A DNA stretch of 64,000 nt from Peptacetobacter hiranonis (GCF_008151785.1 NZ_CP036523.1:744001-808000), one strand, 5' to 3'; numbered from the stretch's first letter, positions 44,339-53,813 are shown. Numbers and translations: made by a program. The notes: generated by a model not told the origin, from the sequence alone.

Positions 44339-46456
44339 ATGAAAAAGATATTAAAAAAACTAACAGTTGTTATGTTGGCGGTATTTATGTTTGTAGGAAG
44401 TGTATCTTACACAAATAACGCACAAGCTGCAGAAAAGGAAATGAGAGCAGCTTGGGTATCTACAGTCTATAATTTAGACTGGCCTAAAACAAAAAACAAC
44501 GCATCAAAACAGAAACAGGAACTTACACAGTTAATGGATAAATTAAAAGGCTGTGGAATAAATACAATAGTACTTCAGGTTAGACCAGAGTCAGATGCAC
44601 TTTATAAATCATCTATAAACCCATGGTCTAAGTACTTAACTGGGACACAGGGCAAGGATCCAGGGTATGACCCATTAGCATTTGCAATACAAGAAGCACA
44701 CAAAAGAGGAATGGAGCTTCATGCATGGATGAACCCATACAGAGTAACATCTTCAGGTACTGACTTAAATTCACTTGTATCATCTCATCCAGCTAGAAAA
44801 AATCCAAGCTGGGTAATAAAATATAATAACAAAATGTACTATGATCCAGGTAATACAGCTGTTGTAGACTATCTTGTAAAAACAGTAAAAGAAGTTGTGG
44901 ATAAATACGACGTAGATGGAATACACTTTGACGATTATTTCTATCCATCATCTTCATTCCCAGATGATGCATCATATAAAGCATATGGAAAAGGGCAGGA
45001 TAGAAACAACTGGAGAAGAGAAAATGTAAACACTCTTCTTAAAAAAGTGAAAGCTGTTGTAAACGCTAGATCTGGTTGTGAATTTGGTGTAAGTCCATTT
45101 GGTATATGGAGAAATAAATCATCAGATTGCCCAGATGGTTCTGAAACTAGTGGCTCACAGTCATACTACAATATGCTTGCAGATTCAAGAACTTGGATAA
45201 GAAAAGGATATGTAGATTACATAGTTCCTCAGATATACTGGCCAATAGGGTTAAAAGTAGCTGACTATTCTAAACTTGTAAAATGGTGGGCTAATGAAGT
45301 AAAAGGATACGATGTAGACCTTTATATAGGTCAGGGAATATATAAACAGGGTCAGTCAAGCCATGGTGGACAGAATATAGCTAAAGAAATAAAGAATCAG
45401 ATAAATATAAACAAACAGTACAGTACAGTTAAAGGTAGTATGTATTTCTCAGCCAGAGATATAGTGAATAATGCTGGCATATATAACGACTTAAAGAGTA
45501 TGTATGGAGCATACAATGGAACAATAGAAGATAAAAACTTACCCACTTCTACAGAGATTATCGGAGCTAATAGATACGATACTGCGGCGAAAATAAGTAA
45601 AAAAGGGTGGAATGCATCTTCTACAGTAGTAATAGCAAATGGACTTAATGAAATAGAGGGGATAGTATCAAATCCTCTTGCATCAGCTTATAATGCACCG
45701 GTACTTCTTGCAGAAAAAGATAAGGTTAGCAAATATACTACAGATGAATTAAAAAGATTAAGTCCATCTAATATAATAATAATAGGTGACAAAAGTGCTA
45801 TAGGAGAAAATACTGTTAGCAATATTAAAAAGGTAGCTCCATCAGCTTCTATAAAAAGAATAGAAGGATCAAACATAGAAGAGTTATCTGTAAATATAGC
45901 TAAAGAAATAGACTCAAAGGCTAATGTAAGCAAAATATACGTAGCTGGAGAAAATGGTGCAGCAGATGCATTATCAGTTGTGTCTAAAGCAGCTGAGGAA
46001 AAAGCACCTATAATAGTTACTTCAAAAAATAGTGTAAATTCATCAGTTAAAAACTGGATAAAATCAAATTCTATATCTTCAGCATATTTCTTAGGAGAAA
46101 ATGCAGTTATTTCTAATAATGTAATCAAAGAAATAGACTCTGTAGTATCAGGAAATGTATCTGGAAATAGAATAGGTGGAAGCAATAGAAATCAGACTAA
46201 TGCTAGAGTAATAAAAGCTCTATATCCATCAGAAACTTACAATCCAGTATTTGTGGCTAAAAATAGACCGCTTGTAGATGCAATAAGTGTAGGTGTATAC
46301 GCAGCAAGAACAAAATCTCCAATTGTAATAGCAGGAAATTCCCTAGATTCTGAACAGGCAAACATACTAAAAAACAAAAAAACTAACAGCGTATTCAGAA
46401 TAGGTGGAGGAATATCAAACGACACTTACAACAAAATCAGAGAAAATCTTAAATAA
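44339..46456 (+). CDS. cwp19: Cwp19-like CWB2 protein with GHL10 (glycoside-hydrolase-like) domain, 705 aa
   Basis: Signal peptide about 1-31. A GHL10/DUF187 TIM-barrel domain spans about 35-385 (MRAAWVSTVYNLDWP, INTIVLQVRPESDALYKS, HAWMNPYRV, YDVDGIHFDDYFYP, FGVSPFGIWRN, YVDYIVPQIYW). Three CWB2 modules start near 404 (IIGANRYDTAAKI), 505 (RIEGSNIEELSVNI) and 610 (RIGGSNRNQTNARV). This is the domain order of C. difficile Cwp19, reported as a peptidoglycan lytic transglycosylase. Position next to an LCP gene and near the polymer cluster also matches. Start ATG 44339 after GGGAGG. Confidence 0.85.
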   Translation: MKKILKKLTVVMLAVFMFVGSVSYTNNAQAAEKEMRAAWVSTVYNLDWPKTKNNASKQKQELTQLMDKLKGCGINTIVLQVRPESDALYKSSINPWSKYLTGTQGKDPGYDPLAFAIQEAHKRGMELHAWMNPYRVTSSGTDLNSLVSSHPARKNPSWVIKYNNKMYYDPGNTAVVDYLVKTVKEVVDKYDVDGIHFDDYFYPSSSFPDDASYKAYGKGQDRNNWRRENVNTLLKKVKAVVNARSGCEFGVSPFGIWRNKSSDCPDGSETSGSQSYYNMLADSRTWIRKGYVDYIVPQIYWPIGLKVADYSKLVKWWANEVKGYDVDLYIGQGIYKQGQSSHGGQNIAKEIKNQININKQYSTVKGSMYFSARDIVNNAGIYNDLKSMYGAYNGTIEDKNLPTSTEIIGANRYDTAAKISKKGWNASSTVVIANGLNEIEGIVSNPLASAYNAPVLLAEKDKVSKYTTDELKRLSPSNIIIIGDKSAIGENTVSNIKKVAPSASIKRIEGSNIEELSVNIAKEIDSKANVSKIYVAGENGAADALSVVSKAAEEKAPIIVTSKNSVNSSVKNWIKSNSISSAYFLGENAVISNNVIKEIDSVVSGNVSGNRIGGSNRNQTNARVIKALYPSETYNPVFVAKNRPLVDAISVGVYAARTKSPIVIAGNSLDSEQANILKNKKTNSVFRIGGGISNDTYNKIRENLK

Positions 46457-46479
46457 AATATTTTTTAGATAAACTTTAT

Positions 46480-46507
46480 AAAAAGGATGCATTCTGCATC
46501 CTTTTTG
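46480..46507 (+). terminator. Terminator of cwp19-like gene
   Basis: AAAAAGGATGCA-TTC-TGCATCCTTTTT. Confidence 0.85.
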
Positions 46508-46536
46508 TGTTTTCACTTCAAATAAAAAATAAAAAG

Positions 46537-46573
46537 ATGGCTGCTGCAAAATCTGCAACAGCCTATTTTTAGA
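46537..46573 (-). terminator. Terminator of LCP gene 1
   Basis: On the minus strand GGCTGTTGCA pairs with TGCAGCAGCC, followed by a T-rich run; 3 bases from the stop of the leftward LCP gene. Confidence 0.7.
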
Positions 46574-46575
46574 TT

Positions 46576-47931
46576 TTATTTTACATATTGTTTATCATTA
46601 AATATGAAGTCCTGTAGTATTTTTACAGAGTCCTCAGTAAATCTTATTACCCATCCAGCATTCTTATACTTACCTTCAATAGAATATGGTGAGTTTGTTA
46701 TAGGGAATTCAAATTGTTTAATATCAAGACTTCCCATTCTTATAACAGACATTCCAAGTGAAACTATCTGTGTAGTTTTCATATTAGTCTTTAAATAAGG
46801 TAAAACAGCATTTAAAAGCTTTGGATACTGCCATTTGGACATAGCCTTAACCCCAGAGAACATTGCCTGTATAACGTCTCTCTGACGTCTATCTCTCTCA
46901 AATGCAGAGTCGTTCTTTCTTATACGAGCAAATGAAAGTGCCTGATATCCATTTAGAAGCTGTTCACCAGGAGATTCTATAAGTTGCATAGGCTGAGATT
47001 TATCCTTATACCAATAATACGTTTCAGGGATGAATTTATTAAGCTCAGCAAGCTCAGATTCCTTAACATTTACCGTAACACCGCCAATAGCATCGATAAT
47101 ATACATAAACGATTCAAAATTGACAAGTGCGTAGTTATGTATATCTACACCAAAGTTATCTTCTATAGTTTCTGTAAGAAGCTCGACACCACCTAAATAA
47201 TAGGCATGGGTAAGCTTAGTATATCCATGTCCAGGAATATTTACATACGCATCCCTAGCAAGAGAAGTAAGCTTTAGAGAATCGTGTACGGTATCTATTG
47301 TAAATATCATCATAGTATCCGTTCTAGACTTTTCCTCGCCTTCTCTGGCATCTGATCCAAGTAAAAGGATATTAGTAATACCTTTTTTGTTTATATGTGT
47401 AATATTGTCGAATACACCACTTGCAATAGATGGATCATATGCGTCTGCAACCTTTTTAATAAATGAAATAGCACCTACAGTAGGGAAGGCTAAAATAATA
47501 ACTAATATAACAGTCATTATACGCTTAATCTTCTTTCTCTTCTGTCTTTTTCTCTCTGCATTTCTAGCAGCACGAGCACTACCGCTATTTCTTGGATTTC
47601 TATTTTTAGGTTGCTCTTTATTTATATTGTCATAATTATTTCCGTCTGAGGAACGACTTCCTCTATTTAGATTTGAGTTCATAGGAGATTTTTTGATATT
47701 CCTATTTTGCCCACCGGGAGCTCTTCTACTAGGATTTGAACGAGAACTGTCTGAACTTCTTCTGACATTTGTATTTATAGATTGCGATGATCTATTACCA
47801 GAAGAATTGCCACGACTAGACGACCTCTGAACTTTTGAGGCATTAGTACGTGGAGAACTAGACTGTCCATTCTTAGAAGAAGCGCTAACCCTTCTTATCT
47901 TGTTAGACGGGTTATCTCTATTATCTGCCAA
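46576..47931 (-). CDS. LytR-CpsA-Psr (LCP) wall-polymer ligase, copy 1, 451 aa
   Basis: The cytoplasmic N-terminal ~130 residues are very rich in Ser, Arg and Asn (low complexity). One membrane segment lies at about 135-158 (IMTVILVIILAFPTVGAISFI). An extracytoplasmic LCP domain spans about 185-400 (ITNILLLGSDAREGEEKSRTDTMMIFTID, SLARDAYVNIPGHGYTKLTHAYYLGG, YQALSFARIRKNDSAFERDRRQRDVI). LCP proteins transfer undecaprenyl-linked polymers to peptidoglycan; here the substrate is probably the polymer made by 21.5-37.4 kb. Start is TTG 47931 with AGAAGG 8 bases upstream; its paralogue also uses TTG. Confidence 0.9.
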   Translation of the reverse strand: MADNRDNPSNKIRRVSASSKNGQSSSPRTNASKVQRSSSRGNSSGNRSSQSINTNVRRSSDSSRSNPSRRAPGGQNRNIKKSPMNSNLNRGSRSSDGNNYDNINKEQPKNRNPRNSGSARAARNAERKRQKRKKIKRIMTVILVIILAFPTVGAISFIKKVADAYDPSIASGVFDNITHINKKGITNILLLGSDAREGEEKSRTDTMMIFTIDTVHDSLKLTSLARDAYVNIPGHGYTKLTHAYYLGGVELLTETIEDNFGVDIHNYALVNFESFMYIIDAIGGVTVNVKESELAELNKFIPETYYWYKDKSQPMQLIESPGEQLLNGYQALSFARIRKNDSAFERDRRQRDVIQAMFSGVKAMSKWQYPKLLNAVLPYLKTNMKTTQIVSLGMSVIRMGSLDIKQFEFPITNSPYSIEGKYKNAGWVIRFTEDSVKILQDFIFNDKQYVK

Positions 47932-47990
47932 AATAAAAACCTTCTTTCTAAAATTTGAATAATATCACACTAAAAAATAAGTCTTTTATC

Positions 47991-48019
47991 ATTATAAATA
48001 GCGTTGCAAAAATATGCAA
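47991..48019 (-). promoter_or_regulatory. Promoter of LCP gene 1
   Basis: On the minus strand TTGCAT, a 17-bp spacer and TATAAT (complement of 48014-48019 and 47991-47996), about 60 bases upstream of the TTG start. Confidence 0.75.
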
Positions 48020-48114
48020 GTCACTTTTTTATTATATTAAAGACTTATGATGAATTCAAGTGATAATCTTTTATGAATTTACTATATAAGAGTAGATAAA
48101 TCAAAATTTATACG

Positions 48115-48203
48115 TTAATATCTCTCAGGAATTGAAGTCATAGACAAACTCCTCTCCAGCTTCGACGTGTGTATAAGTAAATTGTTTTGTTGTAAATCAA
48201 CCT
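48115..48203. repeat. Palindromic element E3, left half (split by IS)
   Basis: TTAATATCTCTCAGGAATTGAAGTCATAGACAAACTCCTCTCCAGCTTCGACGTG-type sequence matching the reverse complement of E2 (10370-10526). It is broken at 48203 by the IS; the remainder resumes at 49942. Confidence 0.8.
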
Positions 48204-48288
48204 TGAACTGCTACCCGTAGAGTGGACTGTCAAAATAAATAAAAGTTAAATTTATCATCCAGCAAGGTATTTTCCTTGCTGGATATTT

Positions 48289-49196
48289 TTATGCTACTTT
48301 TAAAAATTCTTCATGCTTTTCAAAAGGTGTTAATACACCTAACTTTCTTTGTAATCTTGAATTGTTATAATAATTTATATAATTTTCTATCATATCAACT
48401 AATTCTTTTCTGCTATTAAATTTTTTTCCGTAATATCTTTCTCTTTTTATAATCCCCCAAAAACCTTCCATTGGTCCATTATCAATACATCTAGCTATTC
48501 TAGACATACTTTGTGTCATGCCTGCGGCTACCAATTTAGAATGAAAAGTTCTGTTCGTATATTGATACCCTCTATCTGAATGAAAAATTGGGTGTGCTTT
48601 TGGGTTATTTTTTACGGCAAAATCAAACATATTATACACTAGTTCTGTATTATTTGAATCTCCGATTGTATAAGCAACAATTCTTCTATCATAAAGATCT
48701 AGAATTGCACTTAGATAAAGTCTATGTTTTTCTCCATTTACATAGTAGTGAAACTCTGACACATCTGTTAGCCATTTTCATCAGGTGCATCAGCTTTAAA
48801 ATTTCTATTAAGAATATTTTCTGTTGTATATGTAGGATGTTGATTTTGAATTGTACATCCATTATTTTTATATTTTATAGTTGATTTAATTTGAAGTACA
48901 CGACAAATACGTAGTATTCTTTTATCATTTACATTTATATTATAATATCTGTATAAATCATCTCTAATACGGCGGTAGCCTTTGTCGGGATAGTCAGAGT
49001 GTATTTTTTCTATGATATTAGCAATTTTTTCATTTCTTATATCATTGTAAGTTTTTTGATGTTTTAACCATTTAAAGTAACCACTTTTACTTACATTGCT
49101 TATTTTACATAGAGAACTTATTGGATAATGATGTTTTTCATGCACTTCTTTTATAGCTGCGTATATATAATTATTTCGTACTCTCTGCAAACTCAC
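48289..49196 (-). pseudogene. IS3-family transposase OrfB (rve/DDE integrase), frameshifted
   Basis: The first part (49196-48768) has the HTH_21-like start (SSLCKISNVSKSGYFKWLKHQKTYNDIRNEKI…DKGYRRIRDDLYR). The second part (48762-48289) has the integrase core (YLSAILDLYDRRIVAYTIG, HSDRGYQYTN, GFWGIIKRERYYGKKF, NYYNNSRLQRKLGVLTPFEKHE). Around 48770 the expected DEKWLTDVSEFHYY reads DENG-stop because one A is missing from an A5 run (GATGAAAATGG); the first catalytic Asp lies just past the shift. Unless it is a sequence error, this copy cannot make full OrfB. Confidence 0.88.
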
Positions 49197-49867
49197 CTCC
49201 TCTCTATTTCCTGTATTTTTTTTAATAAAGCTATCTCCATTTCAGCCTGTCTTTTTTCATTTTCTAATCGTTTTATTTCTCTGCGAAGATGTTCTACTTC
49301 TGTTAATTGATCTTCAGATTTTCTTTTTCCTCTTTTATCTTTTAGAGCATCCTTGCCAGATTCTTTATATTTAAGAGCGTAGCTACGTGCTTGTGTATAT
49401 GATATGTTATATTTTTCAGCAGCTTCGCTGTAACTATGTCCAAATTTAATGCAATATTGAGCAATTTCAACTCTTTCTTCAAAGCTAGTTTTTTTATTTT
49501 TAGTCATAATAGTTCCTCCAATGGATTTAGAAGATTTTAATTCTTTATTACTATTATACTCCTTTATCCATTGTTCAAGTGGACTTCTTGAATTAAGTCC
49601 ATAAATTCTACAAATTTCATTTTGTGAACCATCACCATTTAAATATGCTTTAACTGCTGCTTCTTTAACTTCCTTTGAATATTCAACTTTTTGAAATTTA
49701 TCACTAAAAGCTTTTTCTCCTTTTATTTGATATTTTAAAATCCATTCTTCGACAGAAGAATGAGCTACACCATAAATCTGCCGAATATGTCTTCGACTTT
49801 CTTCGCCAGAAAGAATCTTTTTTACTGCATCTAATTTTTGTTTTGCGGTTACATTGCTTCTAGGCAT
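49193..49867 (-). CDS. IS3-family transposase OrfA, 224 aa
   Basis: Two to three helix-turn-helix blocks (AKQKLDAVKKILSGEESRRHIRQIYGVAHSSVEEWI, KEVKEAAVKAYLNGDGSQNEICRIYG, FEERVEIAQYCIKFGHSYSEAAEKYNISYTQARSY) and a C-terminal leucine-zipper-like coiled coil (LTEVEHLRREIKRLENEKRQAEMEIALLKK). Its last 4 bases overlap the start of orfB, the usual arrangement for frameshift fusion in this family. GGGAGC lies before ATG 49867. Confidence 0.9.
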   Translation of the reverse strand: MPRSNVTAKQKLDAVKKILSGEESRRHIRQIYGVAHSSVEEWILKYQIKGEKAFSDKFQKVEYSKEVKEAAVKAYLNGDGSQNEICRIYGLNSRSPLEQWIKEYNSNKELKSSKSIGGTIMTKNKKTSFEERVEIAQYCIKFGHSYSEAAEKYNISYTQARSYALKYKESGKDALKDKRGKRKSEDQLTEVEHLRREIKRLENEKRQAEMEIALLKKIQEIERR

Positions 49868-49941
49868 AAAAATTGCTCCCTTCTAAGTTTAAAGTGAATT
49901 TATTTATTTCACTTGTCTACTCAGAGGGGAGCAGTTCACCT

Positions 49942-50060
49942 CACGTCTCCAGATTGTCGAGAGAGTTTTGTCTATGCACTTCAATCTACTAAGTTAGATA
50001 TTATCCCTATAAAATTCGATTTGAACAAACTGGAGAAGATTTTGTCTATAAATTCAATAC
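49942..50060. repeat. Palindromic element E3, right half, plus remnant of another arm
   Basis: CACGTCTCCAGATTGTCGAGAGAG, TTTTGTCTATGCACTTCAATC, CTAAGTTAG and CCCTATAAAATT match, in order, the complement of 10330-10420. At 50026-50060, CTGGAGAAGATTTTGTCTATAAATTCAATA looks like a decayed extra arm. Confidence 0.75.
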
Positions 50061-50141
50061 TGCGAATAAATATAATAATTATAAATTTTGATTTATACCA
50101 TTTTAAAAAATAATAAATTTATAAAAGATTAAATAATAAAA

Positions 50142-50170
50142 GGGACTGTTGCAAGATACGCAACAGTCCC
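50142..50170 (-). terminator. Terminator of LCP gene 2
   Basis: GGGACTGTTGC-AAGATAC-GCAACAGTCCC. On the minus strand it is followed by TTTTATTATTT. Confidence 0.8.
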
Positions 50171-50182
50171 AAAGTTTTATAT

Positions 50183-51481
50183 TTATTCAGTTACTTCTCC
50201 ACTACCAGAGTCGCTGCTACCAGAATCAGAGCTTCCTGAATCAGAACCACCACTAGAGCTGTCAGAATCAGAGCTTCCTGAACTAGAGCCACTAGAAGAA
50301 CTATCATCAGAACTAGAGCCACTTGAGCTAGAACCACCAGAGTGACTGCTTCCACCAGAAGAATGGCTGCTGCTTCCAGAATGACTAGAGCTTCCACTAG
50401 AAGTACTATCTTCATCTAAATCAGATGAAGATGAGCTAGATGAACTAGAAGAACTTGATGAAGAATTATCTTCTGTATAATCGCTGTAATCTGTTCTTCC
50501 ATACTGTTTATCCGCATTATCTATAAGTTCTTTTGTAGGAACTATATTTTTAAATATGAAATCGTGTAATATATCTACTTCGTATTCTTCAAATGGTATA
50601 ACATAACCTGCTTTTCCAAGTCTTACTTCACGTTCTGGGTGAAGAGGGAACTGAAGTGAAGTTATATCGAAGTTACCAATTGAAAGTACGTCTTTTGCAA
50701 GTCCAAGTATTGTTGCAGGTGACATATTTGTTTTAACATATGGTAAAACAGAGTTCATAAGGTCGTTGTATTTTGATATTGGAAGACCTTTTAGTTTTTT
50801 AACCATAGCTTCTATAACCATTCTCTGTCTATTATCTCTTTCCATAGTACCGTCATTTTTTCTTATACGAGCAAATGAAAGTGCTTGGTATGCATTTAGA
50901 TTTTGTTTACCTGCCTTAGTTACATATTTTATCTTACCTTTGTCATCATGTTCATACCAAGAATATGTTTCTGGTATAAATTTATTAAGCTCTTTTAACT
51001 CACTTTCTTGAACATCAACCGTTACACCACCAAGTACGTTTATTATATCCATAAATGAATAGAAATCGACCTGAGCGTAATCGTGAATATCAAGCTTGAA
51101 GTTTTCTTCTATAGTTTCGATAAGTAAATCTGCTTTTCCGTAGAAGTAGGCATGAGTTAATTTTTGTTTTCCATGTCCAGGTATATCTACATATGTATCA
51201 CGACCAAGAGAAGTAAGCTTTAGACTCTTGTTTTTATTATCAACAGTAAGAATCATCATAGCATCAGATCTCTGAGCATTTTCGCCAGGTCTACCATCTG
51301 TACCAAGAAGAAGAATATTTGTTATGCCGCTATCATTTTTGTGGTCCAGACTATTCAGGGCATCGTAATCACCATTATCCTGAACAGTTTTTAATTTTGT
51401 ATATACATATCCAAACACACATGTCGGAAAGGCTATAACAAGAACCGCAAGAAGTATAACAAGCTTTCTGAGTTTAGACAA
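50183..51481 (-). CDS. LytR-CpsA-Psr (LCP) wall-polymer ligase, copy 2, 432 aa
   Basis: Membrane segment about 5-27, LCP domain about 50-330 (ITNILLLGTDGRPGENAQRSDAMMILTVDNKNKSLKLTSLGRDTYVDIPGHGKQKLTHAYFYG; SFARIRKNDGTMERDNRQRMVI), then a C-terminal tail of some 75 residues made almost only of Ser, Asp and Gly (about 358-432). Unlike copy 1 the low-complexity part is outside the cell. Start is TTG 51481 with AGAAGGGA upstream. The two copies were probably neighbours before the E3/IS insertion. Confidence 0.9.
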   Translation of the reverse strand: MSKLRKLVILLAVLVIAFPTCVFGYVYTKLKTVQDNGDYDALNSLDHKNDSGITNILLLGTDGRPGENAQRSDAMMILTVDNKNKSLKLTSLGRDTYVDIPGHGKQKLTHAYFYGKADLLIETIEENFKLDIHDYAQVDFYSFMDIINVLGGVTVDVQESELKELNKFIPETYSWYEHDDKGKIKYVTKAGKQNLNAYQALSFARIRKNDGTMERDNRQRMVIEAMVKKLKGLPISKYNDLMNSVLPYVKTNMSPATILGLAKDVLSIGNFDITSLQFPLHPEREVRLGKAGYVIPFEEYEVDILHDFIFKNIVPTKELIDNADKQYGRTDYSDYTEDNSSSSSSSSSSSSSSDLDEDSTSSGSSSHSGSSSHSSGGSSHSGGSSSSGSSSDDSSSSGSSSGSSDSDSSSGGSDSGSSDSGSSDSGSGEVTE

Positions 51482-51756
51482 AAAAATCCCTTCTTTCTTT
51501 TATTTTATTCTTTTTTTCTCAATTAATTTTTACTCAATTAAATAATATACTCTATAAAAATATTATAAAATCATCTTATAATTATATTAGAATACAGAGA
51601 ATTATTCAATAGCTTTTGTGTTTTTATATAATATTGTCACAGAATATATTCTACAACTTTTTCAACTATAAATATAGATTGAAAACTAAAATTCTTGAAA
51701 ATTTCATAAAGGTGGGGTATATTATAAAAAGATTAAAAATTAAGAGGGGGTATTCT

Positions 51757-52542
51757 ATGATAAAGCTTATAGCGACAGATTTAGACGGGACTCTATTAGA
51801 CAATAATGGAGAATTAAACGAAGAATTTAATCATGTTTTTAATGAATTATATAAAAAGGGAGTTACATTTATGGCTGCTAGTGGTAGACAGTATCCATCA
51901 CTAGAAACACTTTTTGAATCAGTAAAAGATAAAATGATGTTTATAGCTGAAAATGGAACATTTGCAGTAAATAAAGGGGAAGAACTATTATGTGATCCTA
52001 TGGACAAGAAAAATGTAGAAGATATAATAGACTTTACAAGAGCTGCAGAAAATAAAGAAATTCTTTTAAATACTAAATACACTGCATATACAGAATGTAA
52101 GGATGAAGAATTCTTAAAAATGTTAGATATATACTGCTCAAGTGTAACAGTTGTAGATGATTTAAAAGATGTTAAGGAAGATGTACTAAAAACAGCAATA
52201 TACGATGATAGACCTATTTCTGAACATTGCCAGGATTATTTTGATAAGTTTGGTGATTATATGACTGTTTGTACATCTGGACCTCATTGGTTAGATATAA
52301 TGGAAAAAGGAGTAACAAAAGGAAAAGCTCTTGAGCATATAAAAGAAAGATATGGTCTAAAAAGTGAAGAGATAATGATATTTGGTGACCAGATGAATGA
52401 TTTAGAGCTTATAGAATGTGGATACTATAGTTATGCAATGGAAAATGCTATAGATGCATTAAAAGAAAAAGCTAGATTTATAGCTGGTAAGAATAGTGAA
52501 AATGGAGTGCTAGAAAAAATAAAAGAAGTATTCAATATATAA
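51757..52542 (+). CDS. HAD-superfamily Cof-type sugar phosphatase, 261 aa
   Basis: HAD motif I DLDGTLLDN (about 7-15), motif II AASGRQYPSL, a C2 cap and motif IV IFGDQMNDLELIE. Cof-type proteins dephosphorylate sugar phosphates or flavin/pyridoxal phosphate. ATG 51757 has AAGAGGGGG 6-8 bases upstream. Not obviously linked to the wall genes. Confidence 0.9.
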   Translation: MIKLIATDLDGTLLDNNGELNEEFNHVFNELYKKGVTFMAASGRQYPSLETLFESVKDKMMFIAENGTFAVNKGEELLCDPMDKKNVEDIIDFTRAAENKEILLNTKYTAYTECKDEEFLKMLDIYCSSVTVVDDLKDVKEDVLKTAIYDDRPISEHCQDYFDKFGDYMTVCTSGPHWLDIMEKGVTKGKALEHIKERYGLKSEEIMIFGDQMNDLELIECGYYSYAMENAIDALKEKARFIAGKNSENGVLEKIKEVFNI

Positions 52543-52552
52543 TCATACAAAG

Positions 52553-52593
52553 AAAGCCTCAGCTACAGTTATTTTGTAGTTGGGGCTTTTTTT
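52553..52593 (+). terminator. Terminator of HAD phosphatase gene
   Basis: AAAGCCTCAGCTACA pairs with GTAGTTGGGGCTTTT, then a T-run. Confidence 0.85.
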
Positions 52594-53152
52594 AGTTGAA
52601 AAGTTTCTACATTATATATGTATTTAATTTATTGAATAGATTGTAGAAAAATATACATAATTATATGAAAAATAGGAATAGATGAATGAAAATAGACATA
52701 TTATATGAAAGAATGATAAAAAATATTCAAAATAAGTAGAAATGAATTTGAAATTGTAAATAGAATAGTAAAAATGAAATATATTATGTTAAAAAAATAA
52801 CTACAGAATAGTCGAGTTGTTTTGAATTGTCAGAAAAATATAATTAAAAAGATACAACTCGATATGCGTATGCAAGTTGTATAATAAGGGTAAATTGTCA
52901 GAAAATTTGTTGGATAGAACAAAAAAAGCATTAAAAAATAAATTTTTATGGCTAATTTTTCTGAAAATATATGTAAATAAGACTATTTTGTTTAATTGTC
53001 GAAATTGTAAAGTAAAATAAAAAAATTTAATACAATTTTTCAAAAAAGGCTTTACTTTTTGCAAAACATTTGTTAAACTATAATCAAAGAAAGAGATAAA
53101 TAAATATCAAACAAAAGAAAATAATTACATTCAGATAAATGGAGGGACAGTC
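52594..53152 (+). promoter_or_regulatory. AT-rich 560-bp gap with possible promoter near 53059-53084
   Basis: No gene is seen. TATAAT at 53079-53084 with TTGCAA at 53059-53064 (short 14-bp spacer) or the overlapping TTTTTG (16 bp) may drive the NPIITS protein gene. TGGAGGGACAG before 53153 is its ribosome site. Confidence 0.35.
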
Positions 53153-53635
53153 ATGAAAAACTTAAATCTTAAAAAATTATTAGCAGCAGTAGCAATCGTA
53201 GTAGTAGTAGGTGGAATAGGTGTACAGAAAGCAAGTGCATTAGAAATCGATGAAAGCCTAAACCCAATAATAACTTCAAGAACTGTAGAAATGAAAGAAG
53301 CTGATAAAAATAGAATAGAATTACCAGAAGTTGACGAAATGAACCCTATAATAACTTCTAGAAACTTTGTAAAAGAAGAAGTTAAAAACGACAACATAAA
53401 TATGGTAGCTAAAGAAGACGTGATGAGTCCAATAATAACTTCAAGAGATTTCGTAAAAGAAGAAGTTAAAAATGATAGTGTAAACAAAGTAGCAGAAGAA
53501 GATGTAATGAACCCAATAATAACTTCAAGAGACTTTGTAAAATCAGAAACAAAAATGGATATAAGATCAACAGCATCTATAGATGATGTGATGAATCCAA
53601 TAATAACATCAGAAACTATCCTATCTCATAAATAG
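53153..53635 (+). CDS. Secreted protein with five NPIITS repeats, 160 aa
   Basis: Signal peptide about 1-29 (…VQKASA). The mature part is five copies of (N/S)PIITS at residues 37, 64, 92, 120 and 148, a 27-28-residue period. Four copies are followed by R plus (D/N)FVKEEVKND-like or similar charged spacer. Acidic/basic spacers (EEVKND…AEEDVM) alternate. No known family was recognised; there are no cysteines or catalytic motifs. It has its own terminator, is highly likely to be expressed given its strong ribosome site, and sits between the LCP/HAD genes and a membrane amidase. Possible roles as wall-bound spacer, secreted peptide precursor or matrix protein are speculative. Confidence 0.75.
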   Translation: MKNLNLKKLLAAVAIVVVVGGIGVQKASALEIDESLNPIITSRTVEMKEADKNRIELPEVDEMNPIITSRNFVKEEVKNDNINMVAKEDVMSPIITSRDFVKEEVKNDSVNKVAEEDVMNPIITSRDFVKSETKMDIRSTASIDDVMNPIITSETILSHK

Positions 53636-53680
53636 AGAGAATCAAGTATAAATTAATCCCAAAAGACTTATAATTTTAAA

Positions 53681-53707
53681 AAGGCAGGCTGAGGAGCCTG
53701 CTTTTTT
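53681..53707 (+). terminator. Terminator of NPIITS gene
   Basis: AAGGCAGGCT-GAGG-AGCCTGCTTTTTT. Confidence 0.85.
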
Positions 53708-53813
53708 AATGCATAATATAAGTATAGATTGTATTGTTATGTAAACTATTCGATTGAAAAAAATAATTTCAAGTGTTAAAATAATAGGGACTATGTTATA
53801 GAAAGGTGATAGT

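Larger units (their letters stand above)
48204..49938 (-). mobile_element. IS3-family insertion sequence (IS150-like), 1735 bp
   Basis: Ends are TGAACTGCTACCCGT… on the left and the complement of TGAACTGCTCCCCTC… on the right, about 40-bp imperfect inverted repeats that both run into AAATAAATAAA. The 3-bp target duplication CCT is at 48201-48203 and 49939-49941. Removing the IS and one CCT restores a palindromic element like that at 10370. It carries orfA and a frameshifted orfB on the minus strand. Confidence 0.92.
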
